35,621 nucleotides of DNA from Bacteroidota bacterium (GTDB taxonomy: Bacteria > Bacteroidota > Ignavibacteria > Kryptoniales > JAKASW01): contig JAJYRM010000037.1 in the NCBI GenBank assembly GCA_021794075.1, positions 1-35,621 of the forward strand, written 5' to 3'. Shown here in pieces: positions 25,047-33,556 of the stretch. A program made the position numbers and the translations under genes. Positions within the stretch are counted from its first letter, which is position 1. Each line of letters opens with the position of its first letter. The notes under the pieces were generated by a model. That model did not search any database and was not told the DNA's origin. It worked only from the letters and a program-made list of their open reading frames with translations.

Positions 25047-25063
25047 TTGAAAAACTTTTTCAA
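25047..25063. repeat. Palindrome TTGAAAAA-C-TTTTTCAA, possible operator
   Basis: Two perfect 8-base arms flank a single C at 25055. It lies between the divergent exporter and PPIase genes, where a regulator dimer might bind. No regulator gene is nearby and A/T-rich symmetry can arise by chance. Confidence 0.3.
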
Positions 25064-25254
25064 GAAATGTTGACGCGCTCGATTAATTACCCGTTACCTT
25101 AAAATGTAGATTGGCAAGAGAGTAATGGATGAATAATGCGCGAGCTCTGAATTCGTTTCCCACAACTCTTCTCGAAGCGGCTATTTACCTTGATTTTCAG
25201 GCGGGTGTTGGTTATGATTTTATCCGCACGTCAATTTAAATGGAGGTTTCCTGA

Positions 25255-27246
25255 ATGTCTCTTAAACACCTGGCTTTTCTGTTTTTCCTGAGCTTAATTG
25301 CCGCAGGCTGTGCGGCAAACCTGAGCGTGGATAACAAAGTCATTGCAGTGGTCGGTGGGAGGCCGATCACGTACGGTCAATTCGAGCAGCAGTATTTGCA
25401 GAATTCCGTTCCGAACAGCGACTCCATCAACTCGATTTCCAGCAAGAAGAATTTTCTCAACTTGCTCATCGATTATAGACTCAAACTCATGGATGCCAGG
25501 AAGGAGCATCTTCTCGACCAGCCGGCGATGAAGTCTGAGATGCAGAAATACGAGACGCAGCTTGCGGTAAGTTACGTGCTCGAGCATCAAATCACTGATC
25601 CGATGGTTAAGAAGATTTACGAACGACGCAAGTCTGAAGTAAGCGCGAAGGAAGTATTCATCCAAATAAAGCCGGATTCGGCATATCCTTTGGGAGACAC
25701 TCTCAAGGCGTATGACGAGGCGATGGGAGTAATCAAGGCTCTGAAAGCCGGAGCTCCGATAGATTCGCTGATTCACGCTTATCGAGGAGGGGATACCTAC
25801 TATGTTACCGCCGGGACTTTCCTTCAATACAAGGGCGGCGAACAGTTTGAGAACATGCTGTATTCGCTCAAGCCGGGCGAAGTGGGAAGTTATCCTGTGC
25901 GGACGCCGTACGGTTATCTTGTCATAAAACTAGAGGATAGAAGGCCTCGCGTGGAAGCCATTCGCGTGAGCCACATCCTTATAAAAATAGACGGCACCAC
26001 TCCCGCGGATACGCTAAAGGCGTATGACAAAGCGCTTGCCATCATGGATTCCGCAAAAAGCGGAGTCGATTTCGCGAAACTTGCTCATGAGTATTCCGCG
26101 GACTCCTTATCGGCGAAGCGCGGCGGTGATCTCGGGTATTTCAAACGCGGTATGATGGTACGACCTTTCGACGAGGCCGCATTTGACATGACGAAGATCG
26201 GTCAGATTACAGGCCCGGTGAGAACCCAGTTTGGTTATCATATTATTAAACTGACCGGAATACAACCCGTCCCGCCATTCAACGAGGTAAAGGAATCGTT
26301 GCGGTCCGCGTACCTTAACGGTGGCTACAAGTTCGACTACGACAGCTTCGTTGAAGGCCTCAAGAAGAAGTACGACTTCACGCTCGACGAAAAGGCAATC
26401 GACTCGTTGTACGCCAAAGTCGATTCTCTGAAAACATTTGAGAGCGCCGACTTTGATTCGCTCCTCACGCCTGAGGAAATGAAGATGGATCTCTTCACGT
26501 TTGATCATGAGGGTGGAACGGTAGACACAGTCCTAGCGATTGCAAGGGAAGGTGGACAATCCGCATCCTTAATGCTTACGAGACAAAACATAGTCAATAT
26601 TGCGAACGCAGCGGGGAAGGACCTGGTGCTAGCGCACTACGCCGTACCGGCTGCGCGTACCTATCCGCAATTCGATTCGCTCATAACAAAGTATGAAGAC
26701 GGCATCATGATCTACCAGATTGAGCAAGAGAAGGTCTGGGATAAAATTGCGACTACGGACAGCGTCCTGAAGCCGTACTTCCTGGCGCACACCGACAGGT
26801 ACACATGGCCGCGAAGAGTTGATCTCAGCAGGATCGATGTAGCTACCCAGAAACTTGCCGACAGCCTTCACACGCAGCTTAAAGGTGGAGCGAATTTCGA
26901 TACGCTGGCCGCAAAGTTCGATTTGGGAAAAGAACAAAGGGACAGTGATGGACACTGGGGTTTGTTCGCTGACTCCGCGAACGCTCTCGTAATCGAAGCG
27001 TTTGGGATGCAGCCTGGCCAATTCAGCAAACCTGAAAACTTCGAAGGGACATTCACGATATTCAAGGTCAACAAATTCGTGTCGCCGGAACCGAAGACTT
27101 TCAAGGAAGCGCGCGGCGAGGTGTCGGCTGATTACCAGGAATATGAGTCGAACAGGCTCAGAAAAGAGTGGATGCAGCATTTGAGGAACGAGTTCGGCGT
27201 GAAGGTAAATGAGAAGACTTTCGATGAGCTTATTTCGGAGAAGTAA
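25255..27246 (+). CDS. Lipoprotein peptidyl-prolyl isomerase with multiple parvulin-like modules (SurA/PrsA-like)
   Basis: A 663-residue protein with a lipoprotein signal (LIAAGC, cysteine 19), so probably anchored in the periplasm. After a SurA-type N-terminal helical region (VIAVVGGRPITYGQFEQQY from about 29), it carries a degenerate parvulin-like module at about 131-228 and a clear one at about 235-335. The clear module has VSHILIKID, FAKLAHEYS, GGDLGYFKRGMM and TQFGYHIIKL. A third divergent module lies at about 515-615 (FDTLAAKFD, GHWGLFADS, FEGTFTIFKV). Such proteins chaperone and isomerise exported proteins. GGAGG gives a good ribosome site. Its end overlaps the next gene by 23 nt, so translation is probably coupled. 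Enzyme activity of the outer modules is doubtful. Confidence 0.88.
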   Translation: MSLKHLAFLFFLSLIAAGCAANLSVDNKVIAVVGGRPITYGQFEQQYLQNSVPNSDSINSISSKKNFLNLLIDYRLKLMDARKEHLLDQPAMKSEMQKYETQLAVSYVLEHQITDPMVKKIYERRKSEVSAKEVFIQIKPDSAYPLGDTLKAYDEAMGVIKALKAGAPIDSLIHAYRGGDTYYVTAGTFLQYKGGEQFENMLYSLKPGEVGSYPVRTPYGYLVIKLEDRRPRVEAIRVSHILIKIDGTTPADTLKAYDKALAIMDSAKSGVDFAKLAHEYSADSLSAKRGGDLGYFKRGMMVRPFDEAAFDMTKIGQITGPVRTQFGYHIIKLTGIQPVPPFNEVKESLRSAYLNGGYKFDYDSFVEGLKKKYDFTLDEKAIDSLYAKVDSLKTFESADFDSLLTPEEMKMDLFTFDHEGGTVDTVLAIAREGGQSASLMLTRQNIVNIANAAGKDLVLAHYAVPAARTYPQFDSLITKYEDGIMIYQIEQEKVWDKIATTDSVLKPYFLAHTDRYTWPRRVDLSRIDVATQKLADSLHTQLKGGANFDTLAAKFDLGKEQRDSDGHWGLFADSANALVIEAFGMQPGQFSKPENFEGTFTIFKVNKFVSPEPKTFKEARGEVSADYQEYESNRLRKEWMQHLRNEFGVKVNEKTFDELISEK

Positions 27247-28072
27247 CTCAATTGCGATTCTAATCCCAGTCGTCTCCGCCGTACTGCTTGCAGGGTGTTC
27301 CAGGGAGGCCGAGCGCGGAAAGTTCCTCGCATCCGTTCGTGGGAACGATCTCCGAATGGGCGACGTCGCGCCGCATGTCGACACCAGCTCCGCGTATGCG
27401 GTTCGAAATTATGTTTCGAATTGGGTCGACGAGCAGTTGCTCTACGAGGAAGCGAAGAAACTCGGCCTCAACGAATCTCCGCAATTTGAGCAGCGGGTAA
27501 AGGAATTCTCGATGCAACTTGCCATTACGATGCTGCTCAACAAAGAGATATACAACGTCCCTCTGAATCTTTCACCGCAGGAAGTGGCGGCGTTCTACGA
27601 CTCCCACCGCGGAGAGTTCATGGCCTCCGGCGATGTCGCTTACGTTAACTATGCGGGATTTGACCAACGAAGCGTGGCGGTTGCCTTTAGGAACACTCTC
27701 GTTTCGGGGACGCCTTGGTCATCCGCGTTCTCGCAGATCCCTGCCTATCAGATCATCTCGGTGAAGGACTCAGTCTACCTCAAAGGATCAGATGCTAACG
27801 GGGCCGTCTGGAATGTCATTCAATCTCTCGACCCCGGGAAAGTCTCTTTCCCGATCCAGGTGGACAGCGTGAGCTACATAGTCCAGGTCATCGACAAAAT
27901 CAGTCCCGGGGAAATGCTTCCTCTGAGCTACGCGGCACCTCAAATCAGGGAGAGGCTGACCATCGAGAAACGACAGAAAATGTACAGCGCGCTCGTTGAT
28001 TCTCTCAGATCGTTGGGAAATTTTCAGATTAATCCTAGTGTTGCTATTAGTGATACTAATAGCCAGGAGTGA
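27224..28072 (+). CDS. SurA/PpiC-like lipoprotein with degenerate isomerase domain
   Basis: A 282-residue lipoprotein (VLLAGC, cysteine about 25). The middle has the SurA-type helical layout (NWVDEQLLYEEAKKLGLNE, FEQRVKEFSMQLAITMLLNKE, LSPQEVAAFYDSHRGEF), the part that binds unfolded chains. The following region (about 140-240) has parvulin-like spacing ending in SVSYIVQVIDK but lacks the HILI and GGDLG core, so isomerase activity is unlikely. ATG 27224 lies inside the end of the previous gene with GAGAAG about 7 nt upstream. The stop is followed 5 nt later by the SurA-like gene. It probably acts with its two neighbours as a periplasmic holdase. Confidence 0.8.
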   Translation: MSLFRRSNSIAILIPVVSAVLLAGCSREAERGKFLASVRGNDLRMGDVAPHVDTSSAYAVRNYVSNWVDEQLLYEEAKKLGLNESPQFEQRVKEFSMQLAITMLLNKEIYNVPLNLSPQEVAAFYDSHRGEFMASGDVAYVNYAGFDQRSVAVAFRNTLVSGTPWSSAFSQIPAYQIISVKDSVYLKGSDANGAVWNVIQSLDPGKVSFPIQVDSVSYIVQVIDKISPGEMLPLSYAAPQIRERLTIEKRQKMYSALVDSLRSLGNFQINPSVAISDTNSQE

Positions 28073-28077
28073 TTAGA

Positions 28078-29355
28078 GTGAAGAAGGTAAGTGAAATATT
28101 GGTCATGTTGTCGTTGTTCGCCGGCCTGGCGTTCGGCCAGTCTAAGCCGGTGCTTGACGGCGTAGTTGCCGTGGTTGGCAATCAAATAATTTTGAAATCT
28201 GAGCTCGACTACCAGGTTCAGTTGGCGGCTTATCAGAACAAGCTGAACCCAGACGATCCGCAACTTCGCAAGAGAATACTCGATGCGATGATAGATGATA
28301 AACTGATACTCGCTCAGGCGGAACTCGATAGCGTAACGGTGAGTGACGAGCAAGTCAGCAGGCAACTCGATCAGAGGATCCAGAATCTTATCGCACAGGT
28401 CGGGAGCAAGGAGAAAGTCGAAAAGTTGTACGGCATGTCGATAAGCAAGATTCAAAACGAATTCAGAGCGGACATGCGCCGGCAGCTTATGATTGAGAAG
28501 GAAAAGGAAAATAAATTCGGCGATATGAAAGTATCTCCTCTTGAAGTGCGACAGTTTTACGAAGAGTATAAAGACAGCCTTCAGGAGGTCCCGGAGGAAG
28601 TGACCCTGAGTCATATATTCATTAAGCCGAAGCCGAGCAAGAAAGCGCAGGAAGAGGCGTACGCCAGGGCGGAAGCACTCCTTGATTCCCTGAGGCACGG
28701 CGCGAGTTTCTCGGAGCTTGCAAAAAAATACTCGCAGGACCCCGGAAGCGCTCCTGACGGAGGCGACCTGGGATGGGCGAGCCGCGGACAGTTCGTGCCG
28801 GAATTTGAACACGCTGTCTACGGGCTGAAACCGGGTCAGATATCCGGTATTGTCAAGACTCAGTTCGGCTACCACATCATCCAATTGCTTCAGCGCAGGG
28901 GCGACATGGTTCACGCGAGACATATACTTATAAAGATTCCAGTGCTGCCATCGGACAATGATTCAACTATCGCATTCCTAGATTCGCTTCGCCAGGCGGC
29001 GATGCACGGCGCAAGCTTCGCGGTTCTGGCGAGGGAATTCTCAGAAGACAAACAGACTCAGGACCTCGGCGGCGACCTGGGGACTGTCTCCATCGATCAG
29101 CTCGAGCCTGCATTCCGAGCCACTGTTGATTCGATGAAGGTCGGTGAGATCAGCAATCCCGTCAAAGTCACAGCGGGCGCGTCGTATGGTTACCAGATCG
29201 TGTACTTGAGGAACCGAATACCCGCGCACAAGGTCAACCTCAATGAGGATTACGCCCGTCTTGAAAAAATGGCTCTAACGATGAAGCAGAACGAAGCCTA
29301 CCAGAAGTGGATCGATCAACTCAAGAAACAAGTATATTGGAAGGTCTTGAGCTGA
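28078..29355 (+). CDS. SurA-like periplasmic chaperone with two parvulin domains
   Basis: A 425-residue soluble periplasmic protein with a cleavable signal (about 1-20, ending AFG). The SurA-N region starts at VLDGVVAVVGNQIILKSELD, followed by helices to about 170. Two full parvulin domains come next: VTLSHIFIKPKP to FGYHIIQLL (about 175-275), with the GGDLGWASRGQFVPEFE loop, and VHARHILIKIP to YGYQIVYLR (about 285-385). The length and domain order match E. coli SurA, which escorts outer-membrane proteins to the Bam complex. GTG 28078 is chosen over GTG 28069 because AGGAG sits 8 nt upstream and KK then starts the signal peptide. In many Bacteroidota a similar gene set leads directly to a MoxR gene (recalled, not checked). 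Confidence 0.92.
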   Translation: MKKVSEILVMLSLFAGLAFGQSKPVLDGVVAVVGNQIILKSELDYQVQLAAYQNKLNPDDPQLRKRILDAMIDDKLILAQAELDSVTVSDEQVSRQLDQRIQNLIAQVGSKEKVEKLYGMSISKIQNEFRADMRRQLMIEKEKENKFGDMKVSPLEVRQFYEEYKDSLQEVPEEVTLSHIFIKPKPSKKAQEEAYARAEALLDSLRHGASFSELAKKYSQDPGSAPDGGDLGWASRGQFVPEFEHAVYGLKPGQISGIVKTQFGYHIIQLLQRRGDMVHARHILIKIPVLPSDNDSTIAFLDSLRQAAMHGASFAVLAREFSEDKQTQDLGGDLGTVSIDQLEPAFRATVDSMKVGEISNPVKVTAGASYGYQIVYLRNRIPAHKVNLNEDYARLEKMALTMKQNEAYQKWIDQLKKQVYWKVLS

Positions 29356-29441
29356 GAAACGGGGGCGCGAGTTAACATTAGTGGAGGGCCGATTGCCCTT
29401 CTTCCTCATCCAGACCGTTCTTGAATTCTCGCGGAGACGAG

Positions 29442-30710
29442 TTGATATTCATAGAGTTCTCTGAATTAACTCTGCCAAACGGTTTGCACGTTATAATGAG
29501 CCCGGACAGGAGCGCTCCCGTGATCGCAGTTGACGTTTGGTATCACGTCGGAAGTAAGAATGAAGAGCCGTCTCGCACCGGCTTCGCTCATTTGTTCGAA
29601 CATATGATGTTCCAGGGCTCGGCCAATGTGAAGAAGGCCGAACATATGAAGTATGTAGAAGAAGCGGGAGGAGTCTTCAACGGTTCCACAAGCCATGATC
29701 GTACCAATTATTATGAAGCGCTCCCTTCAAATCGCCTGGAGCTAGCCCTTTGGCTGGAGTCCGACAGAATGTCAAGCCTGGATATCAGCCGCCGCAATCT
29801 CGACAATCAAAGGGATGTTGTGAAGGAGGAAAGGCGCTTCCGTGTCGACAACAAGCCATACGGGAGCGCATGGGAGAAAATCTTCGCGTTGGCTTATCGT
29901 GAACATCCGTACAAGTGGCCTGTCGTCGGTTATCTTGAGCATCTCGACGCGGCCACTGTGAACGAAGCAAGATCGTTCTTTCGCAAATACTACCTGCCCA
30001 ATAACGCGGTTCTCGCTATCTCAGGGGATTTCATCCCTTCCGAGGCGATGAAGCTCGTTGAGAAATACTTCGGGGATATCCCCCCTGGCGTTGTGGGCCG
30101 TAGCGATCGGGTGGCGGAGGAACCTCTGAGCAGTCAGGCACGCGAAGTCGTTTATGACAATGTGGCGCTCCCGGCAATCTACATGGCTTTCAGGGTGCCA
30201 CCCATGATTTCGGACGATTCGAACGCGCTAAACCTTGCGGCAGAGATTCTCTCAAAGGGGAAAAGCTCGAGGCTGTACAGGAAGCTTGTGTATGAGAAAA
30301 GGATCGCTCAATCGGTGGGCGCCTTTCAGCTCGACTTAGAGGATCCGGGTTTGTTTGTCGTGAATGCCGTTGTCTCTGCTGGGAACAAGCTGGAAGATAT
30401 GGAGCGTGAGATCAGGAACGAAATTCGACTCCTTGCAGAAAGAGGGCCACGCGAGAGTGAGCTGGAAAAAACAAGGAATCAGTTCTCCTCGGACTGGGTC
30501 AGGCAGTTGACGAAGGCACTCGGGCGTGCCGACAACCTTGCTCAGTTCCACACGTTATACGGCAACGCCGGAATGATAAACCGATACCTTGATAGACTTC
30601 TGCACGTATCGGGCAGGCAGGTCAGGGATGTCACGCGCGAATACCTTGACACTGACAATAGCGCCGTAGTGTACTATTATCCCCGCGAGAATAGGGCGCG
30701 TAAGCGTTAA
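29442..30710 (+). CDS. M16 family zinc peptidase (active-site copy 1)
   Basis: A 422-residue pitrilysin/mitochondrial-processing-peptidase-like metallopeptidase. The inverted zinc motif HLFEH is at about 50-54 and the third ligand is in VVKEERR (glutamate about 130), 76 residues later as the family requires. Other marks are LPNGLHVIMSPD, VDVWYHVGSKNE, TNYYEALPSNRLELALWLESDRM and the C-terminal-half RLYRKLVYEKRIAQS. No clear signal peptide is visible, so the compartment is uncertain. TTG 29442 follows GGAGACGAG and is preferred to TTG 29421. It closely resembles the next gene, indicating tandem duplication. Confidence 0.9.
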   Translation: MIFIEFSELTLPNGLHVIMSPDRSAPVIAVDVWYHVGSKNEEPSRTGFAHLFEHMMFQGSANVKKAEHMKYVEEAGGVFNGSTSHDRTNYYEALPSNRLELALWLESDRMSSLDISRRNLDNQRDVVKEERRFRVDNKPYGSAWEKIFALAYREHPYKWPVVGYLEHLDAATVNEARSFFRKYYLPNNAVLAISGDFIPSEAMKLVEKYFGDIPPGVVGRSDRVAEEPLSSQAREVVYDNVALPAIYMAFRVPPMISDDSNALNLAAEILSKGKSSRLYRKLVYEKRIAQSVGAFQLDLEDPGLFVVNAVVSAGNKLEDMEREIRNEIRLLAERGPRESELEKTRNQFSSDWVRQLTKALGRADNLAQFHTLYGNAGMINRYLDRLLHVSGRQVRDVTREYLDTDNSAVVYYYPRENRARKR

Positions 30711-30744
30711 ATTTAAAACATCGATCGATCGGAATTTTCTGAAA

Positions 30745-32085
30745 ATGTTTTCGAAGTACGAATTGCAAAAAGTGCTAAATGACACGAAGCCATTGAGAGC
30801 GGCAGCTCCTGTTTCGAGGCTGACAGTCAACGTAAATTTTAAAGAGTTTCGTCTGGAGAATGGACTATCCGTAATTTTGCGGCGGGATCGTTCCGTTCCT
30901 GTTGTCGCGGTGGACGTTTGCTATCACGTCGGTTCCAAGAATGAAAGGAAAGGAAAGACTGGCTTCGCTCACCTGTTCGAGCATCTGATGTTCGAGGGAT
31001 CGGAACATGTCTCCAAAGGCGAGTTCGATCATTACATCTCGCTTGCCGGGGGGTACAATAACGCTTACACTACGGAAGACGTTACCAACTACTACGAAGT
31101 ACTCCCATCGAATCAGCTGGAGCTGGCACTGTGGCTCGAAAGCGACAGGATGTTGAAGTTTACCGTGACCGAGGAGGCCCTCGCCACACAGCGCGAAGTA
31201 GTGAAAGAAGAGAAGCGGTGGCGGGTCGATAATCGTCCATACGGCGATACTTCCGAGAAATTGCAGGGATTGATTTTTCCTGTCGGGCAATATCACTGGC
31301 CCGTCATCGGTTCGATGGAAGATTTGAATGCCGCAGGAATGGCTGACGTCAGACGCTTTTACGAAACCTACTACACGCCGGATAACGCGGTGCTCGTCGT
31401 GAGCGGCGATATCGACGATGGTGACGCCGAAAGACTTGTCAGGAAATACTTTGCCGACATACCCTCCGCGAAGAATCCGGCGCCTGTAGTCCAGTTTGAA
31501 GACAAGAGTCTTTCAAATGCGGTCGAAGATGCTTTGAAAGGAAACGTTCCTTCACCGGCGGTGTTTGCCGCCTACAAAATTCCGCCTGAAGGGACGCCGG
31601 AGTACTACGAGCTAAGTCAGGCCGCCAAGATTCTTTCTGACGGTAACAGCTCGCGACTTTATAAGAGACTCCTCTATGAAAAACAGGCGGTGTCCGAGTT
31701 CGATGTTTCTATCGAGGGGTTGGAAAAAGCGGGAGTGTTCCTCTTTTCTGCATTCATCGCGCCCGGACACACGACGGATGAGGTGCTTGGAATTTTCGAT
31801 GAGGAAATCGAAAAGATGAAGAACTCCCTCGTCAGGCCCTACGAGTTTGAGAAGGCAAGGAACTCGACACTATCGTCGTACGTCAGCAGGCTTTCTACAA
31901 ACAGCGGTGTCGCCGACGCCCTTGCCCATTACCGCGTGATTTTTGGAGAAACGAGCCTGATAAACTCGGAGGTGGATCGTGAACTTAACGTTACCAGGGA
32001 GGCGGTAAGGCGGGCTTCCCGCGAGCTGCTAGACGAAGGGAAGAGAGTTGTCCTATCCTATTTTCCCTCAGAAGATAATGAGTAA
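30745..32085 (+). CDS. M16 family zinc peptidase (active-site copy 2)
   Basis: A 446-residue paralogue of the preceding gene. The zinc motif HLFEH is at 76-80 and the downstream glutamate in VVKEEKR at about 156. It shares VDVCYHVGSKNE, KTGFAHLFEH and YYEVLPSNQLELALWLESDRM with copy 1, almost residue for residue. An N-terminal stretch of about 30 residues before NFKEFRLENGL is extra. No export signal is evident. The ribosome site before ATG 30745 is weak. It lies about 35 nt after copy 1 and about 57 nt before the inactive partner, so the three genes are likely one unit. Confidence 0.9.
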   Translation: MFSKYELQKVLNDTKPLRAAAPVSRLTVNVNFKEFRLENGLSVILRRDRSVPVVAVDVCYHVGSKNERKGKTGFAHLFEHLMFEGSEHVSKGEFDHYISLAGGYNNAYTTEDVTNYYEVLPSNQLELALWLESDRMLKFTVTEEALATQREVVKEEKRWRVDNRPYGDTSEKLQGLIFPVGQYHWPVIGSMEDLNAAGMADVRRFYETYYTPDNAVLVVSGDIDDGDAERLVRKYFADIPSAKNPAPVVQFEDKSLSNAVEDALKGNVPSPAVFAAYKIPPEGTPEYYELSQAAKILSDGNSSRLYKRLLYEKQAVSEFDVSIEGLEKAGVFLFSAFIAPGHTTDEVLGIFDEEIEKMKNSLVRPYEFEKARNSTLSSYVSRLSTNSGVADALAHYRVIFGETSLINSEVDRELNVTREAVRRASRELLDEGKRVVLSYFPSEDNE

Positions 32086-32142
32086 ATTCCAAATGCAGTC
32101 TGACTTCTCGACCAGACTCGTTCAAATTTCGGTGAGTGAATA

Positions 32143-33543
32143 ATGAAGGTTAACAGAAAGCCTGCTCTGGACAGAACCAAAGCGCCCAAACCCGGCCCGG
32201 CCGGCAAGATTTCGTTTCCAAAATATTTCGAGAAGAAATATCGGAATGGTTTCAAGATTTTCGTTATTGAAAATCATCAGCTGCCCATAGTGACGATGGG
32301 ATTCGTGCTGAAGAACGGTGCCGCCTATGACGGAGATTTGCCCGGGCTCGCGAGCGTCACCTGCGAACTCCTTTCGAAGGGGACGAAGACGAGAAGCGCG
32401 ACCAAGATTGCCGAGGAGATAGACTTTGTCGGCGGATCGCTTTCTCAGAACGTATCGTGGGACGCGGGACAAGTGTTCGTCTCGGTGCTGAAGGCCCATC
32501 TGCAGAAAGGTTTCGACATACTTCGCGATGTCGTACTGAATCCTACCTTCCCGCAGAAAGAAGCGGAGCGCGTTAAGACACAGCGAATCGCGGCTATCCG
32601 GCAGTTGAAGGCAGACCCAGGATATATGGCCGACACGACGTTTTCATCGGTCGTCTTCGGCACCCATCCCTATGGAAACACCATCAGCGGAAATGAAAAG
32701 TCGGTTAACCGAATGAGACGGGGCGATTTCTCAAAATTTCATAATGCATATTTCACTCCTGACAACTCGTTCCTCGTTTTCGCGGGAGATATCTCCCCAA
32801 AGGAGGCAGAGAAATATGTCTCAGGTTCATTTGCGAAATGGAAAGGTGTGTGTAAGAAGAGTCCGCTCCCGCCTTTGCCGGAATTGCCGCGCGACGGCCA
32901 CGTGTTCATCGCGAACAAGCAGGGCGCGGTGCAGTCCTCACTGAGGGTTGGACATCGGGGAATAGCAAGGAGCAATCCCGATTACCTGAAGGCGTTTGTA
33001 ATGAATACAATTCTCGGCGGGTATTTCAGCTCCAGGATCAATATGAACCTTCGTGAAGCGCATGGATACACTTACGGAGGACGAACCGATTTCGATGGGC
33101 GTATAATACCTGGAGCGTTTCAGGCATCGGCGGACGTGAGAAATGACGTGACCGCCGAGACGATCGAGGAAATAGTAAGAGAGTTAAAACGCATCAGGGA
33201 GACTCTTCCGTCGAAGGACGAACTTACCATGGTGAAGAATTATCTGACGGGACTTTTTCCGATTCAACTCGAGACGCCTCAGCAGGTTGCCGGACGAGTA
33301 ATTGCGTTGGAACTCTATGATCTTCCAAGAAATTACTACAGGGATTATCGAAACAATATCGGCAAGGTGACCCCGAAGGATATCCGCGAGGTTGCGAGGA
33401 AATACATAGATCCCGATAACCTGTATGTCGTCCTAAGCGGCGATGCCAGGAAGATCGCGAGCAAATTGAAAAGATTTGGACGCGTCGAGATCTTGGAAGA
33501 GGATGGCGCGGCGCGGCCTGTACAAAAACATAAACAATCATGA
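32143..33543 (+). CDS. M16 family protein lacking the zinc motif (inactive partner)
   Basis: A 466-residue M16 homologue whose active-site helix reads GLASVTCELLSKGT (about 68-81). The positions of HxxEH are S71, C74 and E75, so zinc binding is lost. The fold remains: YRNGFKIFVIENHQLPIVTMGFVLKNGAAYD at the N-terminus, and SRINMNLREAHGYTYGGRTDFD near 300, which carries the arginine/tyrosine pair used by non-catalytic subunits to hold substrate. In known two-subunit M16 enzymes one chain supplies zinc and the other this pair. The preceding two genes could supply the catalytic chain. The N-terminus is basic and not a signal peptide. The next gene follows within 14 nt. Confidence 0.88.
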   Translation: MKVNRKPALDRTKAPKPGPAGKISFPKYFEKKYRNGFKIFVIENHQLPIVTMGFVLKNGAAYDGDLPGLASVTCELLSKGTKTRSATKIAEEIDFVGGSLSQNVSWDAGQVFVSVLKAHLQKGFDILRDVVLNPTFPQKEAERVKTQRIAAIRQLKADPGYMADTTFSSVVFGTHPYGNTISGNEKSVNRMRRGDFSKFHNAYFTPDNSFLVFAGDISPKEAEKYVSGSFAKWKGVCKKSPLPPLPELPRDGHVFIANKQGAVQSSLRVGHRGIARSNPDYLKAFVMNTILGGYFSSRINMNLREAHGYTYGGRTDFDGRIIPGAFQASADVRNDVTAETIEEIVRELKRIRETLPSKDELTMVKNYLTGLFPIQLETPQQVAGRVIALELYDLPRNYYRDYRNNIGKVTPKDIREVARKYIDPDNLYVVLSGDARKIASKLKRFGRVEILEEDGAARPVQKHKQS

Positions 33544-33556
33544 ATCGGAGTGGCGC

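Larger units (their letters stand above)
24924..25254. other. Divergent intergenic region before the envelope-folding gene run
   Basis: A 331-nt AT-rich gap between the minus-strand exporter and the plus-strand PPIase gene. It holds a minus-strand promoter candidate (24989-25019), a near-perfect palindrome (25047-25063) and a plus-strand promoter-like pair TTG (25190-25192), N20, TATGATTT (25213-25220). The GGAGG ribosome site (25242-25246) for ATG 25255 follows. No open frame of note is present. Confidence 0.5.

Noticed and set aside
25208-25238. TTG-N20-TCAATTTA promoter-like pair
   Set aside because: A start from it would fall inside the ribosome site of ATG 25255, leaving no usable leader.
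26629-27384. 251-residue minus-strand frame across the first two PPIase genes
   Set aside because: It is a shadow of two conserved overlapping genes with no family features.
28024-28923. 299-residue minus-strand frame opposite the SurA-like gene
   Set aside because: It is long, but antisense to a protein with full domain conservation, and shows no motif of its own.
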